Below the pieces are notes generated by a model that did no database searches, had not been told where the DNA came from, and saw nothing but the letters and a program-made list of their open reading frames with translations. From positions 9,895 through 73,894 of the forward strand of contig CAZUHP010000014.1 of the NCBI GenBank assembly GCA_964620595.1: a stretch of 64,000 nucleotides of DNA. The letters are read 5' to 3'. Shown here one piece after another: positions 27,961 through 36,902 of this stretch (within the stretch, counting starts at the first letter, position 1; each line of letters opens with the position of its first letter). This stretch comes from Desulfocarbo sp964620595 (GTDB lineage Bacteria; Desulfobacterota; Desulfarculia; Desulfarculales; Desulfarculaceae). The position numbers and the translations under genes are program-made.

Positions 27961-29349
27961 TCAAGTGCCGCTCTGGGCAGGGATGAGCCGGGGGCCCGAG
28001 TCGCCGCCGTTGGCCGCCCCTTTGCGCTTCTTGGCGCCCACCAGCTTTTCCAGGCCTTCCACCAGGTTGACCATGCCCGCGGCCAGCGAACTCATCTGCT
28101 TGGCCGAGGCGGCCGCCTTCTGGGCGTTCGCCGCGATTTCCTGGGTGATCTTGTCCATCTGGGTGGCGGCCTTGCTGATCTGGTCGATACCCTGGGACTG
28201 CTCGGAGGAGGCGGCGGCTATGCTGGACACCAGGTTGGCCACGTCGCCGCCCAGGGTCTGGTTCTTCTCCAGGGCCTCCACCACGTGGGTTAGCAGGCCG
28301 CTGTTGTGCTTGATCTGCTCGTTGGAGTTGCCGATCAGCTCCTGGGTGGTGCGGGCCGCGTCCGCCGCCCGCATGGCCAAGGAGCGCACCTCGTCGGCCA
28401 CCACCGCAAAGCCCGCCCCTGCCTCGCCGGCGCGGGCCGCCTCCACGGCCGCGTTCAGGGCCAAAAGGTTGGTCTGGAAGGCTATCTCGTCGATAGTCTT
28501 GACGATCTTGGCCATTTGCTCGCCAGACTCCACGGTCTTGCCCATGGCGTCCTGCATCATGTCGGTCCGCTCGGCTATCTGCACGAACAGGGAGGAAACC
28601 TCCTCTGACATCACCTGGTTGGCCTGGCCGGCGTTTTCCGCGTTCCGGTGGGTCATGGAGGCTATCTCCTCCAGGGAGGCGGAGGTCTCCTCCAAGGAGG
28701 CGGCCTGCTGGCTGGAGCTGTCCGCAAGCTCCTGGGAGACCTCGGCCACCTCGTCCGAGGTGGCGTTTACCTGGGAGGCGCTGTCGAACAGGCTGACGAT
28801 GGCGTCCTGCAAGGGTTTGATCAGCATGCGCTTCATCATCACGATCAAGACCAGGGCCACGGCCAGGATCATGGCCGCCACCCGCAGCAGCAGCTCCACG
28901 ATGTTGCGGTTCAGGGCCTGGGCCATGAACTTGCGGGAGAGGTATACCTCCACCGTGCCCACCTTTTCCTTGCCCTTGGTTATGTCCGCCCGGGACATGA
29001 CCAGATCCCCGGGGAGTTCCCCCTTGAACGGGACCATGCGCCAGTCCGCATCCCGCCGGATGCCCTGGAACAGCTTGCCTTCGCCGCCTTCCTTGACCAA
29101 CAGGGCGTATACCCGGCGGTCTTCTATCTCCGACTTCAGGCACTGGGCCACCAGGGTCTCGTTCAGGTCCCACAAGGGAGTGGCCAGCACGATGGCGAGC
29201 CGGTGGGATATTATCTCGGCCGAGCGCTCCAGTTCCTGGCTCATCTCGGTCCTAGTGGTGATGTAGTCATAGGCGCCGAACCCCAGCATCACCAAGGTGG
29301 TGACCAGGATCACTCCAATACTCAGGCGTTGGGTTATATTGCCTTTCAT
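27961..29349 (-). CDS. Methyl-accepting chemotaxis protein
   Basis: 462 residues from ATG 29349 (MKGNITQR); a longer in-frame start exists but lacks sense. Membrane segment 1 is at about 9-30 and a periplasmic sensor at about 31-165 with LATPLWDLNETLV. Membrane segment 2 follows, then methylation helices with QQAASLEETSASLEEIAS. The signalling tip is IDEIAFQTNLLALNAAVE, AGEAGAGFAVVADEVRSL. No clear HAMP domain lies between segment 2 and the methylation helices, as in the receptor at 1..1280. Upstream is a sigma-54 promoter and three-site module matching the one before the Mo-hydroxylase operon, so this receptor may sense that pathway's substrate. Confidence 0.92.
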   Translation of the reverse strand: MKGNITQRLSIGVILVTTLVMLGFGAYDYITTRTEMSQELERSAEIISHRLAIVLATPLWDLNETLVAQCLKSEIEDRRVYALLVKEGGEGKLFQGIRRDADWRMVPFKGELPGDLVMSRADITKGKEKVGTVEVYLSRKFMAQALNRNIVELLLRVAAMILAVALVLIVMMKRMLIKPLQDAIVSLFDSASQVNATSDEVAEVSQELADSSSQQAASLEETSASLEEIASMTHRNAENAGQANQVMSEEVSSLFVQIAERTDMMQDAMGKTVESGEQMAKIVKTIDEIAFQTNLLALNAAVEAARAGEAGAGFAVVADEVRSLAMRAADAARTTQELIGNSNEQIKHNSGLLTHVVEALEKNQTLGGDVANLVSSIAAASSEQSQGIDQISKAATQMDKITQEIAANAQKAAASAKQMSSLAAGMVNLVEGLEKLVGAKKRKGAANGGDSGPRLIPAQSGT

Positions 29350-29559
29350 CGTCGTTTGTTCCCCCTTTGCGAAAAAGGCATGAGGGTGGGCAGGTCGAAA
29401 AAGGCAGAGGGGCCCCTCCAAGGGGATGGGGCTGTATGCTGCATTCTCAACAGCTCCCTCCCGCCGCCGGCACCTGGGCTCCGTTTCCCATTAACCCATG
29501 AATTCCCCTGATAGGGAAGCATGGATTGTATACACACCGTCAAATTACCTTTTAGGTAA

Positions 29560-29574
29560 GCAAGGGCGATGCCA
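29560..29574 (-). promoter_or_regulatory. Sigma-54 (-24/-12) promoter of chemoreceptor unit
   Basis: On the minus strand TGGCAT-CGCCC-TTGC, close to consensus TGGCAC-N5-TTGC, about 210 bp upstream of the chemoreceptor start. Followed by TTAC as in the copy at 43766. Confidence 0.75.
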
Positions 29575-29661
29575 GGGCCGGGCTTGTGCAGTGAACAGGT
29601 TGATTTTCAGGAAGAATCGCCCTGGCGCCCTTGTAAAGCCCCTGGCAGGCCGGCCTGGTTC

Positions 29662-29701
29662 CTTTACAATCCAGGGCGCGGCGACATTACACTTCTTTAC
29701 A
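29662..29701 (-). promoter_or_regulatory. Three TGTAAAG-type activator sites upstream of the sigma-54 promoter
   Basis: Minus-strand TGTAAAG (29701..29695), TGTAATG (29691..29685) and TGTAAAG (29668..29662), with start-to-start spacings of 10 and 23 bp. The last lies 94 bp before the -24 element. The copy at 43637..43676 has the same spacings. Confidence 0.65.
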
Positions 29702-29782
29702 CTTTGGCTTGACAGGGGGGTAGCTTGGCCGGCCTGCCTTGGGCGCAGGCCGCACCGTCAGAAGCTCTCCCCCCAAAAGGGT

Positions 29783-29880
29783 GGCCCGGCCTTTGCGGCC
29801 GGGCCGGGGAGGGGAGTGGACTCCGGCGCCTGCCCCGACAAGATGGTCGGGCAAGGGTGGGCGGGGCAAGCGCCGGAGTC
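29783..29880. repeat. Strong nested inverted repeats
   Basis: GGCCCGGCC (29783..29791) pairs with GGCCGGGCC (29797..29805). GACTCCGGCGC (29819..29829) pairs with GCGCCGGAGTC (29870..29880) around a further imperfect hairpin. It is just downstream of the solute-binding gene on the minus strand, so it may end or stabilise that transcript. Confidence 0.6.
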
Positions 29881-29921
29881 GAGGTTAGGGGGTTGTGGGG
29901 ACTGTACTCAAGCCGGGTTCC

Positions 29922-30638
29922 CTACTTGGCCTTGCTCATGATCTGGGCAAAGGTGCCGTCCTTTTTCATGTCGGCCAGGGCCTTGGAGAACTTGTCGGCC
30001 AGGGTCTTGCCCTCGGGCGTGGCCTGGAAGACGAAGTACACGTCCTGCCGGGAAAGCGGCTTGGTTTTGTCGTAATGGATGTTGCTGGCCTTGGCCTCCT
30101 TCATCGCCTTGAGGCCGGTCTTTTCCTCCACCACAAAGGCGTCGATGCGCCCCCTGGCGAGCTTCTTGATGTTCAACACGTCGCTGGCAGCGCTCTCCAG
30201 CTTGATCTTGGGGTTGCTGATCACCGCCTTGGCATAGGGATAGCCAACGGTGATGCCCACCTTCTTGCCCTCCAGCCCGGCGACGGTGCCTATGGTGGGG
30301 GAGTCGCTGCGGGTGAAGGCGAAGTCCTGCTTCACGTAGATGGGATCGGACTTGGAGGCGTCCTTTTGCAGCAGCACGTCCAGGCAGGGGAAGAATCCGT
30401 CGATCTTGCCGGCGTGGAAGCTGCCCACCGTGCGCTTGGGGGGCATCACCACGATGTCGATCTGCACTCCGGCGCGCTTGGCCACCTCCTTGACCAGGTC
30501 GATGAACACCCCCTTGTCCTTGCTTTCGACCATCAAGGGGATCTGGTAGGTGCCGATCTTGTAGGTCTTCGCCCAGGCGCCGCCGGCCACCAAAGCCATT
30601 GCCATCAGCAGGACCAGGCCCATAACAAACTTTTTCAT
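29922..30638 (-). CDS. Periplasmic solute-binding protein, family 3
   Basis: 238 residues. The signal peptide MKKFVMGLVLLMAMALVAGG is cleaved near AWA. The mature part has the family-3 layout: a YKIGTYQIPLMVESKDKGVF entry strand, KRTVGSFHAGKIDGFFP, LEGKKVGITVGYPY, and RGRIDAFVVEE. Family-3 proteins bind amino acids or small organic acids for ABC import or sensing. No permease or ATPase gene is adjacent, so it is an orphan here. It follows the HdrC-GltD fusion gene by 128 bp on the same strand and may be its last cistron. Confidence 0.82.
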   Translation of the reverse strand: MKKFVMGLVLLMAMALVAGGAWAKTYKIGTYQIPLMVESKDKGVFIDLVKEVAKRAGVQIDIVVMPPKRTVGSFHAGKIDGFFPCLDVLLQKDASKSDPIYVKQDFAFTRSDSPTIGTVAGLEGKKVGITVGYPYAKAVISNPKIKLESAASDVLNIKKLARGRIDAFVVEEKTGLKAMKEAKASNIHYDKTKPLSRQDVYFVFQATPEGKTLADKFSKALADMKKDGTFAQIMSKAK

Positions 30639-30766
30639 CAGCTGCTCCTTTGCTTGGTCAATGGTTGCTGGTTGAAAGCGCTATGCCGCCGCAGCTTCCA
30701 GGCCCCGGTATCCCACCGCGAGACGGCCGGGCTTGAAAATTGGAAGCGGATCGCTTTCCAACCCCA

Positions 30767-32518
30767 TTACTTGCCTTGTAGTGCGCCGACCAGCATCTTC
30801 TCCAGATCACACTGTAGACAGCGGCCTGCTTCCTCGATGGCCTGGGCTTGCTCCAGGCACAGGTCCACTTCTGCGAATCCCTGCTGGCGTTCCGCCAAGG
30901 GCAGGACAGGATGATCCACCCTGACCCGGTCGGCAAAGCCTCGTTCCCTCTTTCCGTCGTAAGCAGGGGGCTCTTTGCGTTCCGACCAGTCGGGTTCTAT
31001 CTTCCCGTCGCCCCCCAAATAGCGGTCTATGGCGCTGGCCGCGCGCTTGCCGTCGGCAATGGCCCCGATCACGGTGCCAGGGCCGGCGGCCGCGTCGCCG
31101 CCCGCGAACACGCCGTCGACCGGCGTCTGCCGGGAAGATTCATCCGTAGCCAACAAACCGTTGTCCTGGACCAGCTCCCCGTTGGCCTCGGCCAGGGCGG
31201 CCAAGTCCGGGGCCTGGCCCACGGCCAGGATCACCTGGTCCACCTCCACGGTCTTGAGGTCCTTGTCGTCGAACTGGGGCGCAAAGGCGCCCTGGTCGTC
31301 GAACACCGCGGTGCAGCGGATCAGCTCCACCCCGCTGACCCCGCCGCCGTCCGCCATGACCCGCTTGGGGCCCCAGGAGGGCAGCAGCTCCACCCCCTCC
31401 TCCAGGGCCATCTCTATCTCCCAGGGGTTGGCGGGCATCTCCGGCCGGCTCTCCAGGCAGGCCATGGTCACGGCCTTGGCGCCCAGCCTCTTGGCGGTGA
31501 GGGCCACGTCCACGGCCACGTTGCCGCCGCCGATGACCAGCACCCTCTCTTTCACGGGTATGTCGGCGCCCTCCCTGACCCCGGACAAGAAGTCCAGGCC
31601 CCAGAGCACGCCGTCCTGGTCTGCTCCCTCCAGCTCGATCTTGCGGCTCTTTTGCAGGCCCAGGGCCAAAAAGACCGCGTCGAACCCGTCTTTCTTCAGG
31701 GAGTCCAGGTCAAAATCGCGGCCCAGCACCTGGCCGGTCTTGAGTTCGATGCCAAGCTCCAAAACCCGCTTGATCTCCCGGTCCAGCACCTCCTCGGGCA
31801 GCCGGTAGGCGGGGATTCCATAGCGCAGCATGCCGCCCGCCTGGTCCCGGCCCTCGAACACGGTGACCTGGTGGCCCTTCTTCCTCAGGAAGAAGGCGGC
31901 GCTCAGGCCGGCGGGGCCCGAGCCCACCACCGCCACCTTGCGGCCGGTGTCCGGCGCCACCTGCATGACCTCGGGCGAGGGCTCGCCCGCCTGGTCGGCG
32001 GCGTAGCGCTTCAGGGCGCAGATGGAGACCGGCTGGTTCACGTCCTTGCGCCGGCACTGCTCCTCGCAGGGATGGGTGCACACCCGGCCCAGCACGCCCG
32101 GGAAGGGCACCTTCTCCATGATCAGGTCGCAGGCCGCCTGCGGCTGGCCCTGGGCGATGAGCCGCAGGTAGCCGGGGATGTCGATGCCGCCCGGGCAGGC
32201 CCTCACGCAGGGCGGCGGGCCCTCGGGAGGGGTGAACTCGGGGGGAGTCTGGGCCCGCAGGGGCCGGATGATGTCCAGGATGGCGACCCCATTGGGGCAG
32301 ACCGATTCACAGCGGCCGCAGGTGGTGCACATCCAGGGGAAGGGGCTGTTGGCTATGTCCGAGGCCAGTTCCAGCTCCACGTGCTTCAGTATCCGCCTGA
32401 TGTTGTAGCCCTCCCTGCCCGTGATGGGGCAGGCCGAGCTGCACAGTCCGCACTGCTCGCAGGTCTTGAACTGATCCACTTCGTTGAATACCGCTAGCGC
32501 GTTCATGTTGGCAGCCAT
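30767..32518 (-). CDS. HdrC-like / GltD-like fusion: Fe-S and NAD(P)H-FAD oxidoreductase
   Basis: 583 residues from ATG 32518, after GAGGTGG; a GTG at 32527 is the longer alternative. Residues ~15-70 carry two [4Fe-4S] motifs of HdrC type (CEQCGLCSSACP, CTTCGRCESVCP). From ~100 it follows the glutamate-synthase small-subunit pattern: CVRACPGGIDIPGYLRLI, CTHPCEEQCRR, the FAD loop VVGSGPAGLSAAFFL, the NAD(P)H loop VIGGGNVAVDVALTA, and the second FAD site GVFAGGDAAAGPGTV. It likely passes electrons between NAD(P)H and the two HdrA-type proteins encoded just upstream. It is not a true GltD, as no large subunit is present. Confidence 0.85.
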   Translation of the reverse strand: MAANMNALAVFNEVDQFKTCEQCGLCSSACPITGREGYNIRRILKHVELELASDIANSPFPWMCTTCGRCESVCPNGVAILDIIRPLRAQTPPEFTPPEGPPPCVRACPGGIDIPGYLRLIAQGQPQAACDLIMEKVPFPGVLGRVCTHPCEEQCRRKDVNQPVSICALKRYAADQAGEPSPEVMQVAPDTGRKVAVVGSGPAGLSAAFFLRKKGHQVTVFEGRDQAGGMLRYGIPAYRLPEEVLDREIKRVLELGIELKTGQVLGRDFDLDSLKKDGFDAVFLALGLQKSRKIELEGADQDGVLWGLDFLSGVREGADIPVKERVLVIGGGNVAVDVALTAKRLGAKAVTMACLESRPEMPANPWEIEMALEEGVELLPSWGPKRVMADGGGVSGVELIRCTAVFDDQGAFAPQFDDKDLKTVEVDQVILAVGQAPDLAALAEANGELVQDNGLLATDESSRQTPVDGVFAGGDAAAGPGTVIGAIADGKRAASAIDRYLGGDGKIEPDWSERKEPPAYDGKRERGFADRVRVDHPVLPLAERQQGFAEVDLCLEQAQAIEEAGRCLQCDLEKMLVGALQGK

Positions 32519-32530
32519 TGTTTCCACCTC

Positions 32531-34597
32531 TTATTCAAGACCCAGGGTTTTGACCATTTCCCGCATGGTGTTGGCGAACTTGGGCCCGTCGGCAGCGGAG
32601 CACCAGGTCAGCCAGAGCTTTTCCGCGTCATAGCCCTGCTTCTCCAGCTTCTTCTTGGTGCGCTTCACCCTGGCCTCGCAGGCATAGTTGCCGGAGATGT
32701 AATGGCAGGTGGGGAATTCGCAGCCGGCCACCAGCACCCCGGCGGCGCCCAGGTCAAAGGCGCGCTGGATCATCTTGTGGGACACCCGGGCCGAGCACAT
32801 GACCCTGATCAGGCGGCCGTTGGGGGGATACTGCAGGCGGCTCACCCCTGCCATGTCCACCCCGCCCAGGGCGCACCAGTGACACACGAAGCCCAGGATC
32901 TTCTTCTCCGGGGACTCCTCCAGGGCTGCCTCCACCTGGGCCAGTATCTGCTCGTCGGAGTAGTGCACGATCTGGATGGAGTCGGTGGGGCAATCGGCCG
33001 CGCAGAGGCCGCAGCCCTTGCACAGGGCCTTGATGACCGAGGGCTCCTTGTCCTCGTTGACCTGGATGGCGCTGTAGGGGCACCGCTTGTGGCACAGGCC
33101 GCATTTCTTGCAGTCGGTGAGGTCTATGTCCGCCACGATGCCCTCGGCCTCGATGTAGCCGTTCTTCATGGGGATGGAGGCCCGCATGGCGGCGGCGATG
33201 CCTTCCTCGCAGCTCTCCTTGAAGGTCTTGGGGGCCTTGGCGCAGCCGGCCAGGGAGATGCCGTCCGCGGCAAAGTCCACCGGCCCCAGCTTCACGTGGG
33301 CCTCCTGGAAGAAGCCGTCGGCATTGGCCGAGACCTTCAGGTGGCCCTTGATCTGCTCCACGGTCTGGTTGCCCGCAAAGGCGGTGGTGAGCACCACCAG
33401 GTCGGCCGGCAGCTCCAGCTCCTTGCCGATGAGCAGGTCCTTGGCCTTGACCGTGAGGCTGTCGCCGCTTTTGACCACCTGGGGGTAGTCGTCGTCCGGG
33501 AAGCGGATGAACTTGACGCCGGCCTGCTTGGCGGCGTCGAGCTGGAAGTGCTCCTCCCGCACCAGGCTGAGGTCGCGGTAGAGGATGTGCACCTGGCACT
33601 CGGGGTTCAGCTTCTTGATGGCGTGGGCGTTCTTGACCGCCACCTGGCAGCCGATGTTGCAGCAACCGCGGGTCTCGTTCTTGGAGTTCACGCAGTTTAT
33701 GATGACCACGTTGCGCTTGTCCCCCAGCGCGTTGTCGCGGAGCAGGCCCTCGAGCTGCAACTGGGTCACCACCCGCGGGTCGCTGCCGTATTCGAACTGC
33801 CCCTCGGGCTCGATCTCCCTCATGCCGGTGGCCACCACGATGGTGGAGATGTCCAGGGCGGTCTCGGTCCCGTCGCCGTTGGCCTTGAGCTTGACCTTGT
33901 AGTTGCCGATGTAGCCGACCACCTCCTCGATCTCGGTATCGGTGTAGACCGTGATGTTGGGGTGGCCCTCCACCTGGGAGACCTTGGCCTGGACCAGCTC
34001 CTGGGCGGGGAGCTTGCCGTGCTCGTGGGAGACGGTCATCACCTGGTTGAGCAGGCCGCCCAGGCGGGGCTGGCGCTCCACGATGACGGCGTTGAATCCC
34101 TGGTCGGCCACGGCCAGGGCGGCGTTCATGCCCGCCATGCCGCCGCCGATGATCAGGCAGTCCTTGCCCACCGGCAGCCTGATCTCCTCGCCTTCCTCCA
34201 GCAGGGCCGCCTTGGCCACCCCCATCTTGATCAGGTCCTTGGCCTTTTGGGTGGCGGCCTCGCGGTCGTCCATGTGCACCCAGGAGACCTGCTCCCGGAT
34301 GCTGACGAACTCCAGCAGGTAGGGGGTCAGCCCCGCTTCCTTGACCGAGTTCTTGAACAGGGGCTCATGGGTCCGCGGCGTGCAGGAGGCGATGACCACC
34401 CGGTTGAGCTGCTGCTCCTTGATGGCCTCTTGCAGCCGCACCAGGTAATCCACCGAGCAGGACCACCTGCCCTCGTCGGCGAAGGCCACGTTGGGAAGGC
34501 CCTTGGCATATTCGACCACCTCGGGCACATCCACAAAAGCGGCGATGTTTGATCCACAGTCGCAAACAAAAACACCTATGCGTACATCTTCGCTCAT
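32531..34597 (-). CDS. HdrA-type flavoprotein fused to MvhD/FlpD-like domain
   Basis: 688 residues. The N-terminal HdrA domain has RIGVFVCDCGSNI and ASCTPRTHEPLFK. The FAD loop IIGGGMAGMNAALAV follows, then NCVNSKNETRGCCNIGC. Two [4Fe-4S] motifs (CKKCGLCHKRCP, CKGCGLCAADCP) lie near residues 500-550. The last ~130 residues (FVCHWCALGGVDMAG ... WLTWCSAADGPKF) form an MvhD-like [2Fe-2S] domain. The architecture resembles QmoB and HdrA-MvhD fusions that collect or split electrons. It lies in a row with a second HdrA protein and an HdrC-GltD fusion. Confidence 0.9.
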   Translation of the reverse strand: MSEDVRIGVFVCDCGSNIAAFVDVPEVVEYAKGLPNVAFADEGRWSCSVDYLVRLQEAIKEQQLNRVVIASCTPRTHEPLFKNSVKEAGLTPYLLEFVSIREQVSWVHMDDREAATQKAKDLIKMGVAKAALLEEGEEIRLPVGKDCLIIGGGMAGMNAALAVADQGFNAVIVERQPRLGGLLNQVMTVSHEHGKLPAQELVQAKVSQVEGHPNITVYTDTEIEEVVGYIGNYKVKLKANGDGTETALDISTIVVATGMREIEPEGQFEYGSDPRVVTQLQLEGLLRDNALGDKRNVVIINCVNSKNETRGCCNIGCQVAVKNAHAIKKLNPECQVHILYRDLSLVREEHFQLDAAKQAGVKFIRFPDDDYPQVVKSGDSLTVKAKDLLIGKELELPADLVVLTTAFAGNQTVEQIKGHLKVSANADGFFQEAHVKLGPVDFAADGISLAGCAKAPKTFKESCEEGIAAAMRASIPMKNGYIEAEGIVADIDLTDCKKCGLCHKRCPYSAIQVNEDKEPSVIKALCKGCGLCAADCPTDSIQIVHYSDEQILAQVEAALEESPEKKILGFVCHWCALGGVDMAGVSRLQYPPNGRLIRVMCSARVSHKMIQRAFDLGAAGVLVAGCEFPTCHYISGNYACEARVKRTKKKLEKQGYDAEKLWLTWCSAADGPKFANTMREMVKTLGLE

Positions 34598-34616
34598 TGA
34601 GATATTCCCCGCGTGT

Positions 34617-35963
34617 TTAGTTCAGAACGGCCTTCATACCGGCTGCGGTGGCCTGGACCACGGATTCGGAAATGTCGATGGGGCCGGTGGCGCCGCCGCA
34701 AAGATATATGCCCTCCACCTTGGTGGCCAAAGGCTCGGTCAAGGGGTCCTTCTCCTTGAAGTAGCCCAACTGGTCCAGCTCTATCTTGAGCACCTTGGCC
34801 AGCTTCTTGTTGCGGTCGCTGGGGACCAGGCCGGTGGACAGGACCAGCAGGTCGAACTCCTCCTCCTGCAACTGACCGGTTTCCAGGGACTCGTAGCGGA
34901 TCACCAGGTTCTTGGTCTCCGGGTCCTCGAACACGTCATAGGGCCTGCCCTTCACGTAGCGCACCCCGTTCTGGCGGGCCTTCTGGTAGAAGTCCCAGAA
35001 CCCCTTTCCATAGGCCTTGAGGTCGTTGTAGAAGATGGAGGTCTCCACCGAGGCGTCGTGCTCCTTGGTGATGATGGTCTGCTTGGCGGCGATCATGCAG
35101 CAGACCTTGGAGCAGTAGGGTACGCCCCCTTCGGCCAGGCCCCGGCCCGCGCACTGGAGCCAGGCGATCTTCTTGGCGTGGTGGCCGTCCGAGGGGCGGA
35201 TGATGTGGCCGGCGGTGGGGCCGCCCGCGTTCATCAGGCGCTCGAACTCCAGGTTGGTGATCACGTTCTTGTGGATTCCATAGCCGTGCAGGCCGTGCGG
35301 CGGCTTGGCGTCCATGATGCCGGTGGCCACCACGATGCTCTTGACTTCCAGGTCGATCTTTTCGTTGCCCTGCCAGAGGCGCACCGCGTCCTTGCCCTCC
35401 TTTTGGCAGGCCTTGACGCACAGGGCGATGGGGCACTCCCGGCACTGGCTGCAGTCCACCACGCAGCCGCCCACGCAGGCGCCTTTTTCCCGGGCCCGGC
35501 CGTAGCGGCAGTCCGGGTCGATGGTCACCACGTTGGGCACCGCCTGGGGGAAGGGCATGTAGATCAGCTTTCGGGTGCCGCCGATGTTGCCGTCCATCTC
35601 ATCGGGCAGGGTCACCGGGCAGGCCTCCACGCAGGCGCCGCAGCCGGTGCACAACTCCTCGTCGATGAACCTGGCCTTCTTGACCATCCTCACCTTGAAG
35701 CCGTCCTTGGCCTTCTTGACCTTGCGCACCTCGGTGTTGGTGAGGATTTCGATGTTGGGATGGTTGTCCACCTCGTACATTTGAGGGGCTTCGATACAGA
35801 TGGAGCAATCGTTGGTGGGGAAGGTCTTGTCCAGCCTGGCCATCATGCCCCCGATGCTGGGGGTGTCGTCGACCAGGTAGGCTTTCACCCCGTAGTTGGC
35901 GACGTTGAGGGCGCAATTCAGCCCGGCCACACCTGCACCAATGATCAATACTGACTCACTCAT
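34617..35963 (-). CDS. Short HdrA-type flavoprotein (QmoA-like)
   Basis: 448 residues. The FAD loop LIIGAGVAGLNCALNV is at the N-terminus. It is followed by the HdrA hallmark FPTNDCSICIEAPQM and HPNIEILTNTEV. One [4Fe-4S] motif (CTGCGACVEACP) and further cysteines (GGCVVDCSQCRECP) lie in the middle, and the C-terminal FAD closure is GIYLCGGATGPIDISESV. It lacks the N-terminal HdrA domain and any MvhD part, giving a QmoA-like size. It probably pairs with the 688-residue HdrA-MvhD protein to form a soluble flavin electron-transfer module. Confidence 0.88.
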   Translation of the reverse strand: MSESVLIIGAGVAGLNCALNVANYGVKAYLVDDTPSIGGMMARLDKTFPTNDCSICIEAPQMYEVDNHPNIEILTNTEVRKVKKAKDGFKVRMVKKARFIDEELCTGCGACVEACPVTLPDEMDGNIGGTRKLIYMPFPQAVPNVVTIDPDCRYGRAREKGACVGGCVVDCSQCRECPIALCVKACQKEGKDAVRLWQGNEKIDLEVKSIVVATGIMDAKPPHGLHGYGIHKNVITNLEFERLMNAGGPTAGHIIRPSDGHHAKKIAWLQCAGRGLAEGGVPYCSKVCCMIAAKQTIITKEHDASVETSIFYNDLKAYGKGFWDFYQKARQNGVRYVKGRPYDVFEDPETKNLVIRYESLETGQLQEEEFDLLVLSTGLVPSDRNKKLAKVLKIELDQLGYFKEKDPLTEPLATKVEGIYLCGGATGPIDISESVVQATAAGMKAVLN

Positions 35964-36037
35964 GCTGACACCTTAGCTGGAATGACTCCGGGTAAATTAT
36001 GTTGTGAGGCGCGCCGAGGCCCGCCGCGCCTGGATAA

Positions 36038-36247
36038 TCAGATTTCGGTGATGATCACGGCATTGGACTTGCACACTGCTTCGCAGGTCTTGCATCCCAG
36101 GCAGTTCTGGGGGCGCACCGGTTGCGCCTTGTGGAAGACATCAAAGACGTTACAGGGACAATAAAGGGCGCATTCGTTACAACCGTCGCATTTTTCCTGG
36201 TCCACGTAGACCAGGTATATTTCGAAATCCCTGTGGTGCTTAGGCAT
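36038..36247 (-). CDS. Ferredoxin, 2[4Fe-4S]
   Basis: 69 residues with two cluster motifs, CDGCNECALYCPC and CLGCKTCEAVC, separated by an alanine-proline-rich linker. It is probably the dedicated low-potential carrier of the HdrA/OYE operon. The 150-bp gap to the next upstream gene holds a 17-bp inverted repeat. Confidence 0.88.
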   Translation of the reverse strand: MPKHHRDFEIYLVYVDQEKCDGCNECALYCPCNVFDVFHKAQPVRPQNCLGCKTCEAVCKSNAVIITEI

Positions 36248-36278
36248 GACAGCCTCCTGTGGGTATGAAGGGAAGAGA

Positions 36279-36387
36279 AGATAACCCGCTGCCCTGAAAC
36301 GAATGCAGGGACATCCGCGAAGAGCCGAGCAATAAATCGATCAAAGCTGCCTGAACCAAAGGTGGGTTAAAGGGCAGCGGGTTATCT
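36279..36387. repeat. 109-bp segment bounded by perfect 17-bp inverted repeats
   Basis: AGATAACCCGCTGCCCT (36279..36295) and its exact reverse complement (36371..36387) enclose 75 bp in the gap between the epimerase-like and ferredoxin genes. It could be a long-loop mRNA hairpin or a small MITE-like remnant. I see no target-site duplication. Confidence 0.7.
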
Positions 36388-36397
36388 GTTTCCTTCC

Positions 36398-36829
36398 TTA
36401 CTTGAGTTCATCCCACTTGTAGTCGATGATTTCGGTCAGCACGCCATTCAGCTTCTTGGGATGAACGAACGCGAACTCGCAGTCGCGGAAGGGCCGGGCG
36501 ATCTCGCCGTTGGGCGCCGGGATGAAGGGATAGCCCTTGTCCTGGAGCTCCTTGACCGCCTCCCGCGTGTTGTCCACGTTGAAGCTGATGAGCATGACGC
36601 CTTCGCCTCTCTTCTCGATGAACTTAGCCACGTCGCCGTCCGGGGTGGTGGACTCCATCAGCTCGAACCCCACCTCGCCGATCCAGTAGCGGGCCACGTT
36701 GATCTTTTCCGGCTCGTCCACATAGGCGTCGTCCGGCTCGGTCTTGCCCAGGAGCGGCTCCCAGACCTTGCGGGCCTCTTCCAGGTTCTTCACCGCGATG
36801 CAAATGTGGTCTATCTTGTTGGCCTTCAT
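36398..36829 (-). CDS. VOC-family protein, methylmalonyl-CoA epimerase-like
   Basis: 143 residues. The vicinal-oxygen-chelate fold is evident from IDHICIAVKNLEEARK, with the first metal His at residue 8. VGFELMESTTPDGDVAKFIEKRGEGV follows, and FVHPKKLNGVLTEIID closes the fold. This layout closely follows methylmalonyl-CoA epimerase, but no mutase is nearby. Here it sits between two ferredoxin genes in the HdrA/OYE operon, so the substrate may be another acyl-CoA. Confidence 0.75.
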   Translation of the reverse strand: MKANKIDHICIAVKNLEEARKVWEPLLGKTEPDDAYVDEPEKINVARYWIGEVGFELMESTTPDGDVAKFIEKRGEGVMLISFNVDNTREAVKELQDKGYPFIPAPNGEIARPFRDCEFAFVHPKKLNGVLTEIIDYKWDELK

Positions 36830-36902
36830 GTCTGCCTCCCCAGCCTTGTGGGCCGGCGGCCGGGCCGTGCCCGGCCGCCGGTGTCTTTTCGCCAGCCCTT
36901 GT

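Larger units (their letters stand above)
29350..29921. other. Intergenic regulatory region between chemoreceptor and solute-binding genes
   Basis: 572 bp without a real gene; the reading frames here are chance. It holds the minus-strand sigma-54 promoter (29560..29574), three TGTAAAG-type sites (29662..29701) and a strongly self-complementary block (29783..29880). The central part resembles, in inverted orientation, the region upstream of the Mo-hydroxylase operon (about 43630..43800). Confidence 0.75.

Noticed and set aside
36398..36829. Complete methylmalonyl-CoA pathway
   Set aside because: Only an epimerase-like protein is present; there is no mutase, carboxylase or MeaB gene nearby.
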